NCBI GenBank assembly: GCA_030144725.1
Contig: JASKMD010000029.1
Coordinates: forward strand, 3,721,464 to 3,785,463
Source: Haematococcus lacustris
Lineage: Eukaryota > Chlorophyta > Chlorophyceae > Chlamydomonadales > Haematococcaceae
DNA length: 64,000 nucleotides
Direction: 5' to 3'
In this document: positions 22,736 to 33,468 of the stretch, piece after piece
Position numbering within the stretch: the first letter of the stretch is position 1
Layout of the letters: each line of letters opens with the position of its first letter
Notes under the pieces: generated by a model
Told to the model about the DNA's origin: nothing
Databases searched by the model: none
What the model saw: only the letters and a program-made list of their open reading frames with translations
Made by a program: the position numbers and the translations under genes

Positions 22736-24093
22736 AGTATCATTTGAGAAGAGGATACCCGGCTAATGACCACCACCGCTTTCGTCATTATACATCTTGA
22801 CCATTCACAGCTTACAAATCACGTTGTGTGGAACTGAACGGAAGCTCAGGACAGCCTTTTGACAGCTTTTAAACCATGCAACATTCTTCTCAGATGGGCT
22901 CTGACTGCACTGATGGGTTCTGACTGATGGACACTGACTGGGCACTGATAAGCTCTGACTGCACTGCCACACACCTACAGCCTGCTGTCCCTGTCCATGC
23001 ACTGCTCATGCACTACAGTCTGCTGCTGTTGCTCATGCACTGCACCCTGCTGCTGCTGCTCATGCACTGCAACACACCTGCAGCCTGCTTCTACCTGCAG
23101 CCTGCACTGCCACACACCTACAGCCTACTGCTGCTGCCCATACACTGCTGCTGCTGTCCTTGCACCACTGCTCATGCACTACAGTCTGCTGCTGCTGCTG
23201 CTCATGCACTGTAACACATGCACTGCAACCTGCTGCTGCTGCTCATGCACTGCAACACACCTGCAAATTGCTGCTACCTACACAACCGCACACCTACAGC
23301 TTGCTGCTGCTGCCCATACACTCCTGCTGCTGCCCATGCACTGCTGCTCATGCATTACAGCCTGCTGTTGCAGCTGTTCAAGCACTGCATCACAAGCACT
23401 GCTGCCTGCTGCTGCTGCTCATGCACTGCAGCACAAGTGCAGCCTGCTGCTACCTGCAGCCTGCACTGCCACACACCTACAGGCAGGGCAGGGCAGGGAA
23501 AGGCAGGGCAGGGCAGGGCAGGGAGGGGAGGGGCTACGCAAGGCTGGGATGGGGTGGGGCAGGGCTGGGAGGGGGTGGGGCAGGGCTGGGATGGGTTGGG
23601 GCAGGGCTGGGAGGGGGTGGGGCAGGGCTGGGATGGGTTGGGGCAGGGCTGGGATGGGTTGGGGCAGGGCTGGGATGGGGTGGGGCAGGGCTGGGATGGG
23701 GTGGGGCAGGGCTGGGATGGGGTGGGGCAGGGCTGGGATGGGGAGTGGGAGTGGGGCAGGGCTGGGAGGGGAGGGGGTGGGGCAGGGCTGGGAGGGGGTG
23801 GGGCAGGGCTGGGAGGGGGTGGGGCAGGGCTGGGAGGGGGTGGGTGGGGCAGGGCTGGGAAGGGGTGGGGTGGGGCACTCACCCTACTGCACCCTCTATC
23901 CTGAGCTGAACCTGCTGTTGCACCTTTCCTATACCTTCCCTATATATGCTGCTTGCTAACCCAGAGGCTGCGTGCCGGTGGGGGCACCCAGCAGTTGCTG
24001 CTTGCTGACCCAGAGGCTGCGTGCCGGTGGGTGCGTCAACACCTGCTGCTTGCTGACCCAGAGGCTGTGCGCCGGTGGGTGAAGCAGCACCTG

Positions 24094-24387
24094 CTACTTG
24101 CTGACCCGTTTGGACGAAGCTATGCATTCTTTCTTCGGCTCCTCCAGGCGCTTCTCGCCAATGTTGCTGTTGCCAGCCATCGCCACCTGCACATTCATGT
24201 TGTTGTTCTTGCCTCCCCAAACACTACTCCCTTGCCTCTGCTGGCGCTCATGCTGTCGCGTTTGTTGTTGCTCCTCCTGCTGTTCCCGTAGCTCCTCCTG
24301 TTCCTGCTCTGGCTGGTGCTCGTTTGACTTCTGCTTTGTAGCACGCTGCGTTGTGGTGCTCGCGCGTGGTGGAGACTGGTCACGACA
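24094..24387 (-). pseudogene. Inverted copy of the Glu/Gln-rich relic, E1 right arm
   Basis: Mirror image of 20079-20372 on the minus strand. Flanking frames in the two arms translate identically over more than 120 residues, so the arms are very recent copies or are kept identical by conversion. Confidence 0.45.
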
Positions 24388-24779
24388 TTATCGGCCTGTC
24401 CTGAGAGCTGGATTATCGAATCCGGGGCGGACTGGTGCAACGCCAACAACGGGCCTACCCTGAGCACGGTCCTGACCTGAGCACGGATTAGACCAGCCCA
24501 GACAGCGTGCAAGCCACCCATAACCGCTGCAACCGCTGCTGCTAGGCTGCGATGCCATCGACTGATGTTGCTTAGCTTGCACCACAATGCTTGCCTTACC
24601 TGTGGCTGATGTGGGTACAGGTTGCGAGCCGCGAAGCAGGCTGACCAGCCTTTTTGGCACCAACAGCAACGCCTTCGACGCTGATGACTTGCGCGATAGT
24701 CAGCTAGGCTACACGGCGCAAGGGAAGCCGTTTGGAGGAGGTATCCCTCTCAGGTGCTGCTCAGATGTCCCTGGGAGGG

Positions 24780-24845
24780 ATGTGTGTGACCGGGAGACTT
24801 AACTGTTCCGGACAGTTAAGTCTCCCGGTCACACACATCCCTTCC
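24780..24845. repeat. Perfect palindrome at the junction of E1 and E2
   Basis: GGGAGACTTAACTG (end of E1), TTCCGGA, then CAGTTAAGTCTCCC (start of E2). With the following TCACACACATCCC the palindrome reaches over 25 bases per side and could extrude as a hairpin or cruciform. Confidence 0.93.
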
Positions 24846-25187
24846 CAGTGATTCCATATTCCAGCTCCCAGGACAGGCCGATAATGTCGTGACCAGTCTC
24901 CACCACGCGCGCACACCACAACGCAGCGTGCTACAAAGCAGAAGTAAAACGAGCACCAGCCAGAGCAGGAACAGGAGGAGCTACGGGAACAGCAGGAGGA
25001 GCAGCAACAAACGCGACAACATGAGCGCCAGCAGAGGCAAGGGAGTAGTGTTTGGGGAGGCAAGAGCAACAACATGAGCTTGCTGGTGAATGTGTAGGTG
25101 GCGATGGCTGGCAAGAGCAACATTGGCGAGAAGCGTCTGGAGGAGCTGAAGAAAGAATGCGTAGCTTCGTCCAAAGGGTCAGCAAGT

Positions 25188-25387
25188 AGCAGGTGCTGCT
25201 GCACCCACCGGCACACAGCCTCTGGGTCAGCAAGCAGGAGGTGTTGACACACCCACCGGCACGCAGCCTCTGGGTCAGCAAGCAGCAATTGCTGGTGCAC
25301 CCACCGGCACGCAGCCTCTGGGTCAGCAAGCAGCAGTTGCTGGTGCACCCACCGGCACGCAGCCTCTGGGTCAGCGAGCAGCAGATA
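25188..25387 (+). repeat. 48-bp tandem repeats, E2 left arm
   Basis: Four units of the same 48-bp repeat as at 20367-20570, in the same order relative to the element end. Confidence 0.88.
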
Positions 25388-26489
25388 TAGGGAGTGTATT
25401 GGGAAGGTGCAACAGCAGGTTGTCAGCTTAGGGTAGAGGGTGCAGCAGGGTACGTGCCCCAACCCAGCCCAGCCCTGCCCCACCCCCTCCCAGCCTACCC
25501 CACCCCACCTCCTCCCAGCCTGCCCCACCCCACCCCTCCCAGCCCTGCCCCACCCCCTTCCAGCCCTGCCCCACCCCCTCCCAGCCTTGCGGTGCCCTTC
25601 CCCTCCCTGCCCAGCCCTGCCCCACCCCCTCCCAGCCCTGCCCCACCCCCTCCCAGCCTTCCCCCACCCCATCCCAGCCCTGCCCCACCCCCTCCTAGCC
25701 TTGCGTTGCCCCTCCTTGCCCTGCTCTGCCCTGCCCTGCCTGTAGGTGTGTGACAGTGCAGGCTGCAGGTAGCAACAGGCTGCAGGTGTGCTGCAGTGCA
25801 TGAGCAGCAGCAGCAGGCAGCAGTGCATGTGCTGCAGTGCATGAACAGCTGCAGCAGCAGGCTGTAATGCATGAGCAGCAGTGCATGGGAAGCAGCGGAG
25901 TGTATGGGCAGCAGCAGCAGCAGAAAGCTGGAGGTGTGCGGCTGTGTAGGTAGCAGCCGGCTGCAGGTGTGCTGCAGATCATGAGCTGTCAAAAGGCTGT
26001 CCTAAGCTTCCGTTCAGTTCCATGCCACACAACGTGTAAGCTGTGAATGGTCAAGATGTAACGAAGAAAACGGTGTGCAGCAGTAGTGTATGGGCAGCAA
26101 CAGCAGGCTGTAGGTGTGTGGCATTGGTGGGAGCAGGCCGCGCCCCAGGCGGTAGCTCCTCCCTTATTACACGCCGGTGAATACCGGAGTAGTTTTCTTC
26201 TTATTCTTTTGTAGGTGTGTGGCAGTGCAAGCTGCATTAGATGTGTTGCAGTGCATGTGGTGCAGTGCATGAGCAGCAGACAGCAGCAGGTTGTAGGTGT
26301 GTTGCGGTGCATGAGCAGCAGCAAGAGCAGCAGGCTGTTGTGCATGAGCAGTGCATGGACAGCAGCAGTAGGCATCCTGAGCTTCCGTTCAGTTCCATGC
26401 CACACAACGTGATTTGTAAGCTGTGAATGGTCAAGATGTAATGAAGAAAACGGTCGTGGTCATTAGCCGTGTATTCTTGTCATACATAA

Positions 26490-27110
26490 TACCTACGCCC
26501 CTTGTATGGACAACACCACCACTTGGTGATGGCTGCATGCGTGGTAGCCACCTGCTACATACCCCCTTTGCATGTATGCATTACGGTCATGCTTAGCAAG
26601 TGCAAGCCTGGCAGTGATCCACAACCAATGTGTCATAGCTAGCTGGATTACGGATGGTACCTATAGTGGAGGCTCACCAGATCCAGCCACATGCTAGGGT
26701 GTGGTGAGCCACATGCCCCTTGTATGGACAACACCACCACGCGGTGATGCGCTAATGATGCAAACGTGGTAGCCACCTGCTACATACCCCCCTTGCATGT
26801 ATGCATCACGGCCATGCTCAGCAAGTGCAGGCCTGGCAGTGATCCACACCCAATGTGTCACAGCTAGCCTGACTACGGATGGTACCTATAGTGGAGGCTC
26901 ACGACATCCAGCCATATGCTTGGGTGTGGTGCGCCACAAGTCCCTTGTATGGGTAAAACCACCACGTGGTGATGCGCTGATGCTGCAAAGGTGGTAGCCA
27001 CCTGCTACATACCCCCTTTACATGTAAGCCTCACGGTCATGCCTAGCAAGTGCAGGCCTGGCAGTGATCCAGCCACATGGGGTGTGGTGCGCGTTATGCC
27101 CCTTGTATGG
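26490..27110 (-). repeat. 226-bp tandem repeat in the E2 core, inverted relative to E1
   Basis: Contains the inverse of the E1 landmarks: CGGATGGTACCTATAG, CCCTTTGCATGTATGC and CAAGTGCAGGCCTGGCAGTG, in nearly three units. Confidence 0.88.
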
Positions 27111-28139
27111 ACAACAACACACAGCTAGGTCCTGGAGACGCATCCATAACAATGTAGTGTGTGCATGTGGTCGGTGCATGAGGGCGACACTAGGGGTAGC
27201 AGGCTTGCAGCTACAAACCATGCTATCACTTGCGTCTCGTGAGTAGTGCATTACATCAAGGCTTGGTAAGGCACGTTATGCTAGCAAGGGCAAGAACACG
27301 AGAACGTTGCGAAGATGGGTTATCCGTACAAGCGGGCCATCCATGCACTAACCGGTTGTCAGCTTTACACAACACATCCTACCCTCCCACTATTTCATTA
27401 GAATACTAGGTATCATTGAGACTTCAAGGCTTTGTGTCGTACGCTTGCATCAACATGATGTTGCATACTCAACATGATCTTACAGGAGCCAAAGTTATGA
27501 TGCATGGCAAGTACATGACACACATCACCCCGATCCTTTTCAATGCCATTCACTAAGCCAAGCAGCCCAACGTCTCGTCATCATCTGTGGGTGCTACTAT
27601 CCACACAACAAGGAAGTCAAGAAGCCCAAGACATACATAGCGCAATTGTTTTCACTTGTCCCACAGCGGAAGGAAGAAGGAAGGGGCCAAGGGGCAGGAG
27701 GCCATTTGGGCTGAGCCGGGCTAGGCTGGTCAGAGGCTGTGGAGGAGGAGGAGGTGCCCATCAGACCTGCAACCAAGGGGCATGCACATGAGGGAGGAGA
27801 TTATGCTGTGCATTGGGTGTCAGCCACTTGCCAGCAGGCGGTTAGCTAGAAAGGGACGCCCATGCACTGCAGCCTGCTGCTGCTGCTCATGATCTGCAGC
27901 ACACCTGCAGCCGGCTGCTACCTACACAGCCGCACACCTACAGCTTGCTGTTGCTGCTGCCCATACACTCCTGCTGCTGCCCATGCACTGCTGCTCATGC
28001 ATTACAGCCTGCTGCTGCAGCTGTTCATGCACTGCAGCACATGCACTGCTGCCTGCTGCTGCTGCTCATGCACTGAAGCACACGTGCAACCTGCTGTTAC
28101 CTGCAGCCTGCACTGCCAGACACCTACAGCCATGGCGGG

Positions 28140-28610
28140 GCAGGGAGGGGTAGCGCAAGGCTGGGATGGGGTGGGGCAGGGCTGGGAGGGGGTGGGGCAA
28201 GGCTGGGAGGGGGTGGGGCAGGGCTGGAAGGGGGTGGGGCAGGGCTGGGCAGGGAGGGGCAACGCCGGGCTGGGAGGGGGTGGGGCAGGGCTGGAAGGGG
28301 GTGGGGCAGGGCTGGGAGGGGGTGGGGCAGGCTGGGAGGGGGTGGGGCAGGCCTGGGAAGGGATGGGGTGGGGCAGGGATGGGATGGGGTTGGGAAGGGC
28401 TGGGAGGGGGCAACGCAAGGCTGGGATGGGGTGGGGCAGGGCTGGGATGGGGTGGGGTAGGGCTGGGAAGGGGTGGGGTAGGGCTGGGAGGGGAGGGGGT
28501 GGGGTAGGGCTGGGAGGGAGTGGGGCAGGGAAGGGCTGGGCAGGGGGGGGAGGGGCAACGCAAGGCTGGGATGGGGTGGGGCAGGGCTGGGATGGGGTGG
28601 GGCACGTACC
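28140..28610 (-). repeat. GC-rich about 21-bp minisatellite, E2 right arm
   Basis: GGGGTGGGGCAGGGCTGGGAG units, the inverse of the module at 25455-25730 and equivalent to 23480-23880 in E1. Confidence 0.88.
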
Positions 28611-28679
28611 CTGCTGCACCCTCTACCCTAAGCTGACAACCTGTTGTTGCACCTTCCCAATACACTCCCTATATCTGCT

Positions 28680-28850
28680 GCTTGCTGACCCAGAGGCTGC
28701 GTGCCAGTGGGTGCACCAGCAATTGCTGCTTGCTGACCCAGAGGCTGCGTGCCGGTGGGTGTGTCAACACCTCCTGCTTGCTGACCCAGAGGCTGTGTGC
28801 CGGTGGGTGCAGCAGCACCTGCTACTTGCTGACCCTTTGGACGAAGCTAC
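28680..28850 (-). repeat. 48-bp tandem repeats, E2 right arm
   Basis: Inverse-complement copies of the 48-bp unit, three to four units, mirroring 25188-25387. Confidence 0.85.
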
Positions 28851-29558
28851 GCATTCTTTCTTCAGCTCCTCCAGACGCTTCTCGCCAATGTTGCTCTTGC
28901 CAGCCATCGCCACCTACACAGTCACCAGCAAGCTCATGTTGTTGCTCTTGCCTCCCCAAACACTACTCCCTTGCCTCTGCTGGCGCTCATGTTGTCGCGT
29001 TTGTTGCTGCTCCTCCTGCTGTTCCCGTAGCTCCTCCTGTTCCTGCTCTGGCTGGTGCTCGTTTTACTTCTGCTTTGTAGCACGCTGCGTTGTGGTGTGC
29101 GCGCGTGGTGGAGACTGGTCACGACATTATCGGCCTGTCCTGGGAGCTGGAGTATTGAATCCGGGGCGCACTGGTGCAACGCGAACAACGGGCCTACCCT
29201 GAACACGGTCCTGAACACGGCCCCAGACAGCGTGCAAGCCATTCATAACCGCTGTAACCGCTGCGGCTAGGCTGCGATGCCATCGACTGATGTAGCTAAG
29301 CTTGCACCACAGTGCTTGCCTTACCTGTGGCTAATGTGGGTACAGGTTGCGAGCCGCGAAGCAGGCTGACCAGCCTTTTTGACACCTACAGCGACGCCTT
29401 CGACGCTGATGGCTTGCGCGATAGTTAGCTAGGCTACACGGCGCAAGGGAAGCCGTTTGGAGGAGGCATCCCTCTCAGGTGCTGCTCAGATGTCACTGGG
29501 AAGGGATGTGTGTGACCGGGAGACTTAACTGGTCCGGAACCAACCGCCACCCGTATGT

Positions 29559-30908
29559 GTGAAGCACCCTGTGACCTTCAAGCCCCGCAGCAACATCAGT
29601 GCGTCGCGACGAGCGCACATCGACTGCGATGGAGTTGTGGTCACCACGCGCCACTCAGCGTCTGCAGATGCAGACACTGTTGCGCCGGTCTTCCATGTCC
29701 ATTGCAGAGGATGTGCAGCAGATCTCCGGCGTCTCTGGGCCGCTCAGAAAGCGCAGCCGGACCGACCAGCCCAGCTTCATCACACATCATCACATCATCA
29801 TCTGGTATCACAGGCACTTCACTGCAAATGGCCTACATTAGGGCTGTTGTCCTCAGCCCAAACGTCTGGGCTGAGAGCGAGCTCCTTGTTCACACCATGC
29901 GCCCTGTCGTCCAACTTGCAGTCAGACAACGCAAACATGGCAGACGCGTACTATGGTGGGCGTGCTGTGCAACAGTGGTACCAGCAGCAGGCTAGCCCGT
30001 CCGCAGCGATTCACTTGTCACCCATCAGCTCACCGGCTGATTGGGTTGCCAATGGCCCATTGCGGTCCCTGCATGCATGCCTAGCCACCCTCACATCCAC
30101 CTCCCTGCAGCCCACCGTCCACTTGGGCTCTACGACCACCACCCCCTCCCAGCCAGGCGCCCAGCTTGGGCCTGCGCCCACCACCCCCTCCCAGCCCGGC
30201 TCACAGCCTGGCCCTGTGACCTCTGTTGTGCTGTCAGGTCCACCTAGACCTTTGGCAGCTGCTTTGTCGGCTACCATGCCTCCCCAGGTGCTGGCGCGCT
30301 TCTTGGCATACCTGGCCAGTGAGCAGGCAATTGTGGATGGCGGCGGTGGCAGCAGCACCACAGGCCTGGTGGGCCAGCAACCTGGTGGCAGCAGCAGTTT
30401 TGCCTTGACAGTCCTTCAAATGTACAACAAGCGCATGCAGTACGGTGCTAGTGTTGCCCAATACTTGGCAGCACTGCTCGACCCTCGCTACAGGCGCCTG
30501 TCACAGCACATCACACGGGAGCAGTGCAAAGTAAATGAGCAGCTCCTCATCAAGATGGCCACTGAGGATGGCAGCGAGGGTGACCGGCCGGCTGCTGAAG
30601 CACTCAGCCAGCTAGCAATCTGGCAACAGTCAGATGTAGTGCTGTTCTCACGCATCAGCTCGTCAGCTGTGCACTTCGCCCCTCAGCTGACAACAGACCC
30701 AGTCAGGTGGTGGCAGCAGCAGCATGGACACTTCGCCCAGGAACTGCAGACCGTGGCTCAACGGGTGTTGTGCATCCCCGCCACAGCTGCTGCGTATGAG
30801 TGGGTCTTCAGTGCCTTCAGTGCCTTCAGTCACGTGTGGAGTGACAAGCGTGCCAGCCTGATCTTGGGACGCATGTGGGTCATGGCCTACATCTACTTCA
30901 ATAAGTAA
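29559..30908 (+). pseudogene. hAT transposase, internally deleted copy A
   Basis: A 449-codon frame whose last third is a hAT C-terminus: AQYLAALLDPRYRRLS, then DPVRWWQQQHGHF, then the dimerisation core (PATAAAYEWVFSA … DKRASL). In the canonical pattern the residue after the Glu is Arg; here it is Trp. Near 29660-29830, in another frame, lies a transposase N-terminus (MQTLLRRSS … GPLRKRSRTDQPS) that closely matches copy B at 32272. The BED finger continuation, catalytic middle and frame continuity are missing, so this looks like an internally deleted, frameshifted relic. It follows element E2 directly. Confidence 0.8.
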
Positions 30909-31154
30909 GCACCGACAGCACTGGCAGTACCCCCTACTCAATACCCCCTAGCCAATTCATTTCTGCTGGTTGATGCAACACTGTTGCTGCTGCCCTGCTA
31001 CCGTGCTACCTTGTTGCTACTGCTGATGCTGCTGCGCCATGTTGCATGCGCTGCATTGTTGCGTTGTTGTTCCCTCAGAAGAGTGTTGGAGCGCAAGCCA
31101 CAAACCTTGTCGGACCAGGACCAGGACTAGGACCAGGAGCAGGAGGTGAAGAAG
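30909..31154. other. Spacer between hAT copy A and the (GGGGC)n array; no gene seen
   Basis: Short CTG/TTG-rich sequence ending in GGACCAGGACCAGG-type repeats that grade into the array. Confidence 0.5.
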
Positions 31155-32252
31155 GGCGGGGCGGGGCGGGGCGGGGCGGGGCGGGGCGGGGCGGGGCGGG
31201 GCGGGGCGGGGCGGGGCGGGGCGGGGCGGGGCGGGGCGGGGCGGGGCGGGGCGGGGCGGGGCGGGGCGGGGCGGGGCGGGGCGGGGCGGGGCGGGGCGGG
31301 GCGGGGCGGGGCGGGGCGGGGCGGGGCGGGGCGGGGCGGGGCGGGGCGGGGCGGGGCGGGGCGGGGCGGGGCGGGGCGGGGCGGGGCGGGGCGGGGCGGG
31401 GCGGGGCGGGGCGGGGCGGGGCGGGGCGGGGCGGGGCGGGGCGGGGCGGGGCGGGGCGGGGCGGGGCGGGGCGGGGCGGGGCGGGGCGGGGCGGGGCGGG
31501 GCGGGGCGGGGCGGGGCGGGGCGGGGCGGGGCGGGGCGGGGCGGGGCGGGGCGGGGCGGGGCGGGGCGGGGCGGGGCGGGGCGGGGCGGGGCGGGGCGGG
31601 GCGGGGCGGGGCGGGGCGGGGCGGGGCGGGGCGGGGCGGGGCGGGGCGGGGCGGGGCGGGGCGGGGCGGGGCGGGGCGGGGCGGGGCGGGGCGGGGCGGG
31701 GCGGGGCGGGGCGGGGCGGGGCGGGGCGGGGCGGGGCGGGGCGGGGCGGGGCGGGGCGGGGCGGGGCGGGGCGGGGCGGGGCGGGGCGGGGCGGGGCGGG
31801 GCGGGGCGGGGCGGGGCGGGGCGGGGCGGGGCGGGGCGGGGCGGGGCGGGGCGGGGCGGGGCGGGGCGGGGCGGGGCGGGGCGGGGCGGGGCGGGGCGGG
31901 GCGGGGCGGGGCGGGGCGGGGCGGGGCGGGGCGGGGCGGGGCGGGGCGGGGCGGGGCGGGGCGGGGCGGGGCGGGGCGGGGCGGGGCGGGGCGGGGCGGG
32001 GCGGGGCGGGGCGGGGCGGGGCGGGGCGGGGCGGGGCGGGGCGGGGCGGGGCGGGGCGGGGCGGGGCGGGGCGGGGCGGGGCGGGGCGGGGCGGGGCGGG
32101 GCGGGGCGGGGCGGGGCGGGGCGGGGCGGGGCGGGGCGGGGCGGGGCGGGGCGGGGCGGGGCGGGGCGGGGCGGGGCGGGGCGGGGCGGGGCGGGGCGGG
32201 GCGGGGCGGGGCGGGGCGGGGCGGGGCGGGGCGGGGCGGGGCGGGGCGGGGC
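31155..32252 (+). repeat. (GGGGC)n pentanucleotide array, about 1.1 kb
   Basis: About 219 units with no interruption visible. The unit is five bases and stop-free in every frame on both strands, producing artefactual Gly-Ala-Gly-Arg-Gly and Pro-Ala-Pro-Arg-Pro frames over 390 codons. The plus strand is ideal for G-quadruplex formation. Confidence 0.98.
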
Positions 32253-32265
32253 CCATCTAACGTTA

Positions 32266-33155
32266 GACAGATGCAGACACTTTTGCGCCGGTCATCCATG
32301 GCCACTGCGGAGGATGTGCAGCAAATCCCCGGCGTCACTGGGCCACTCAGAAAGCGCAGCCGGACCGACCAGCCCAGCATCAGCACACCGGTTTGGTATC
32401 AGAGGCATTTTGGCGCAAATGGCGATGGTTGCGCTAGCGACAGACGCAAGTGCAAATTCTGCTCCTTTGCTGCCAAGGCCGCCCTTGGCAGCAACCCGAA
32501 CCACCTCGGTGCCTATTTGCTAACAGCGGCCTGCTCGTACCTCATGAGTGCCGTGGCCATGGCTGACGCAGCCAACGTGCATATCGTCCCTCAGCACCTG
32601 GAGGCCAGGCAGGGTGAGGCAGGCACAAGTCTGGAGGTGGACAACCACAATGTTGACCGCTTGCTGTTGGAGTGGCTGTTGCATGATGGCATGCCCCTCA
32701 CCATTGTGGAGTCAGGTGCCTTCCTGGAGTTTGTAAGGGCTCTCAAGCCTGACTGGACACCACCTTCTCGCTACTTGGTGGGAGACTGCCTTTTGTTGCT
32801 AACTACTGCGGCGGCGGCAGTTTCACGTGATTATCGGCCAGCTTGCATGCCTGCCTGCATGACTGCCTGCTTGCCCACCTGCCTGCCACAGCTGAGTCAC
32901 CGCATGATGCTCGACGTGTACCAAGGCGTGTTCACAGCTGTGGTGGAGAGGGTGGAGACCCAGCCATTCGTGGCCATGTCCGTGGACGGCTGGTCTAAGG
33001 ACATGGGCTCTGCACACTGCCTAGCATGGTGTGCTGCCTGGTGGGGGCAAGCGTACCTAGTGGACTGCATCAACACAGAGGCCAACAGCGTGACGATGAT
33101 GGCTGATGGTTGTTGGCTGGGTGTAACATGCTCAGTACTACACACTCGGAAGTAG
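32266..33155 (+). pseudogene. hAT transposase, 5' part, copy B
   Basis: Starts with MQTLLRRSSMATAEDVQQ and RKRSRTDQPS, as in copy A. A BED-like finger follows (VWYQRHFGANGDG … CKFCSF … NHLGAYL). Next come the hAT segment LLLEWLLHDGMPLTIVE … FLEFVRALKPDW and the block ending MSVDGWSK, which corresponds to the conserved TTDGWTS-like Asp motif of hAT transposases. The frame ends at a TAG at 33153-33155 without the dimerisation domain found in copy A. Its N-terminus is fused in frame to the (GGGGC)n array, so the original start is unclear. Copies A and B together cover both ends of one transposase family. Confidence 0.8.
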
Positions 33156-33299
33156 ATAGGCACCACCTGCCCCTTTCGCCTGGCTACGATGAGATAACAG
33201 GCGGAAACTGGGGAAACAGGGTTGGCGGAAGCAAGGAAGGCGGGAGGGGAAAGGCGAAAAAGATGCCCCGCATGCCTGCATGGGCCCCCTTACGGCGGA

Positions 33300-33393
33300 A
33301 CTTACGGATCGGTTAGGAGGAACCTGTGACCACGTATTACGGTAAGTAACGTAAGCGTATCCGTAATCCGTATCCCCGTATCGCACAGCCCTG
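33300..33393. mobile_element. hAT-like right terminus
   Basis: Ends CGATACGGGG-inverse … GCACAGCCCTG at 33393. Read from the right, it starts CAGGGCTGTG followed by ATACGGG motifs, the same as the left terminus at 19568. It is followed by GTTAGACT, which does not match GTAACAAC before 19568. Confidence 0.6.
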
Positions 33394-33413
33394 GTTAGAC
33401 TAGGTTAGACGAT

Positions 33414-33468
33414 TCTAACGTTAGATTGGCTTGTTAGATCTAATCTAACCATATAATCTAACGTTAGA
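33414..33468. repeat. Two copies of palindrome TCTAACGTTAGA
   Basis: The 12-bp palindrome is at 33414-33425 and 33457-33468, with more TCTAA/TTAGA words around them. A third copy sits at 32256-32267, right at the end of the (GGGGC)n array. Confidence 0.8.

Larger units (their letters stand above)
19659..24805. mobile_element. Foldback-type element E1, 5147 bp, modular terminal inverted repeats of about 2 kb
   Basis: Begins CAGTTAAGTC and ends with its inverse GACTTAACTG. The outer 1 kb of the arms (19659-20650 and 23880-24805) are near-identical inverted copies: position x in the left arm maps to about 44466 minus x. Inward, both arms contain the same modules in mirror order: 48-bp repeats, about 21-bp GC-rich repeats, then CTG/CAG-rich units. 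The centre (about 21.9-22.9 kb) holds a 226-bp tandem repeat. I see no transposase. GTCCGGAC precedes the left end and TTCCGGA follows the right end. Confidence 0.85.
24813..29531. mobile_element. Foldback-type element E2, 4719 bp, core inverted relative to E1
   Basis: Begins CAGTTAAGTC and ends GACTTAACTG, followed by GTCCGGAA. The arms carry the same modules as E1. The left arm lacks about 370 bp found near the ends of the other three arms: it jumps from the terminal 40 bases to the GATTCCATATTCCAGCTC region. The Glu/Gln relic in the left arm has an in-frame TAA (KQK then stop) and a one-base deletion near 25170. The core at 26.4-27.1 kb carries the 226-bp repeat in the opposite sense to E1. 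No transposase seen. Confidence 0.83.

Noticed and set aside
22997..23959. Cys-rich, toxin- or metallothionein-like frames in CTG-rich modules
   Set aside because: They arise from TGCTGCTG and TGCAC repeats in the foldback arms. The same sequence appears in several frames and in inverted copies without coding constraint.
22150..27110. CRISPR-like array
   Set aside because: Units are directly adjacent 226-bp repeats without unique spacers, in a eukaryotic intron-bearing genome.
19659..29531. A single giant palindrome centred at 24.81 kb
   Set aside because: Each half is itself an inverted-repeat element with the same terminus at both ends, and one arm (E2 left) has a private deletion. Two adjacent elements explain it better, though the overall arrangement is palindromic.
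31046..32386. Gly-Ala-Gly-Arg and Pro-Ala-Pro-Arg proteins of about 400 residues
   Set aside because: By-products of the (GGGGC)n array, stop-free in all six frames. Only the part after 32266 has transposase homology.
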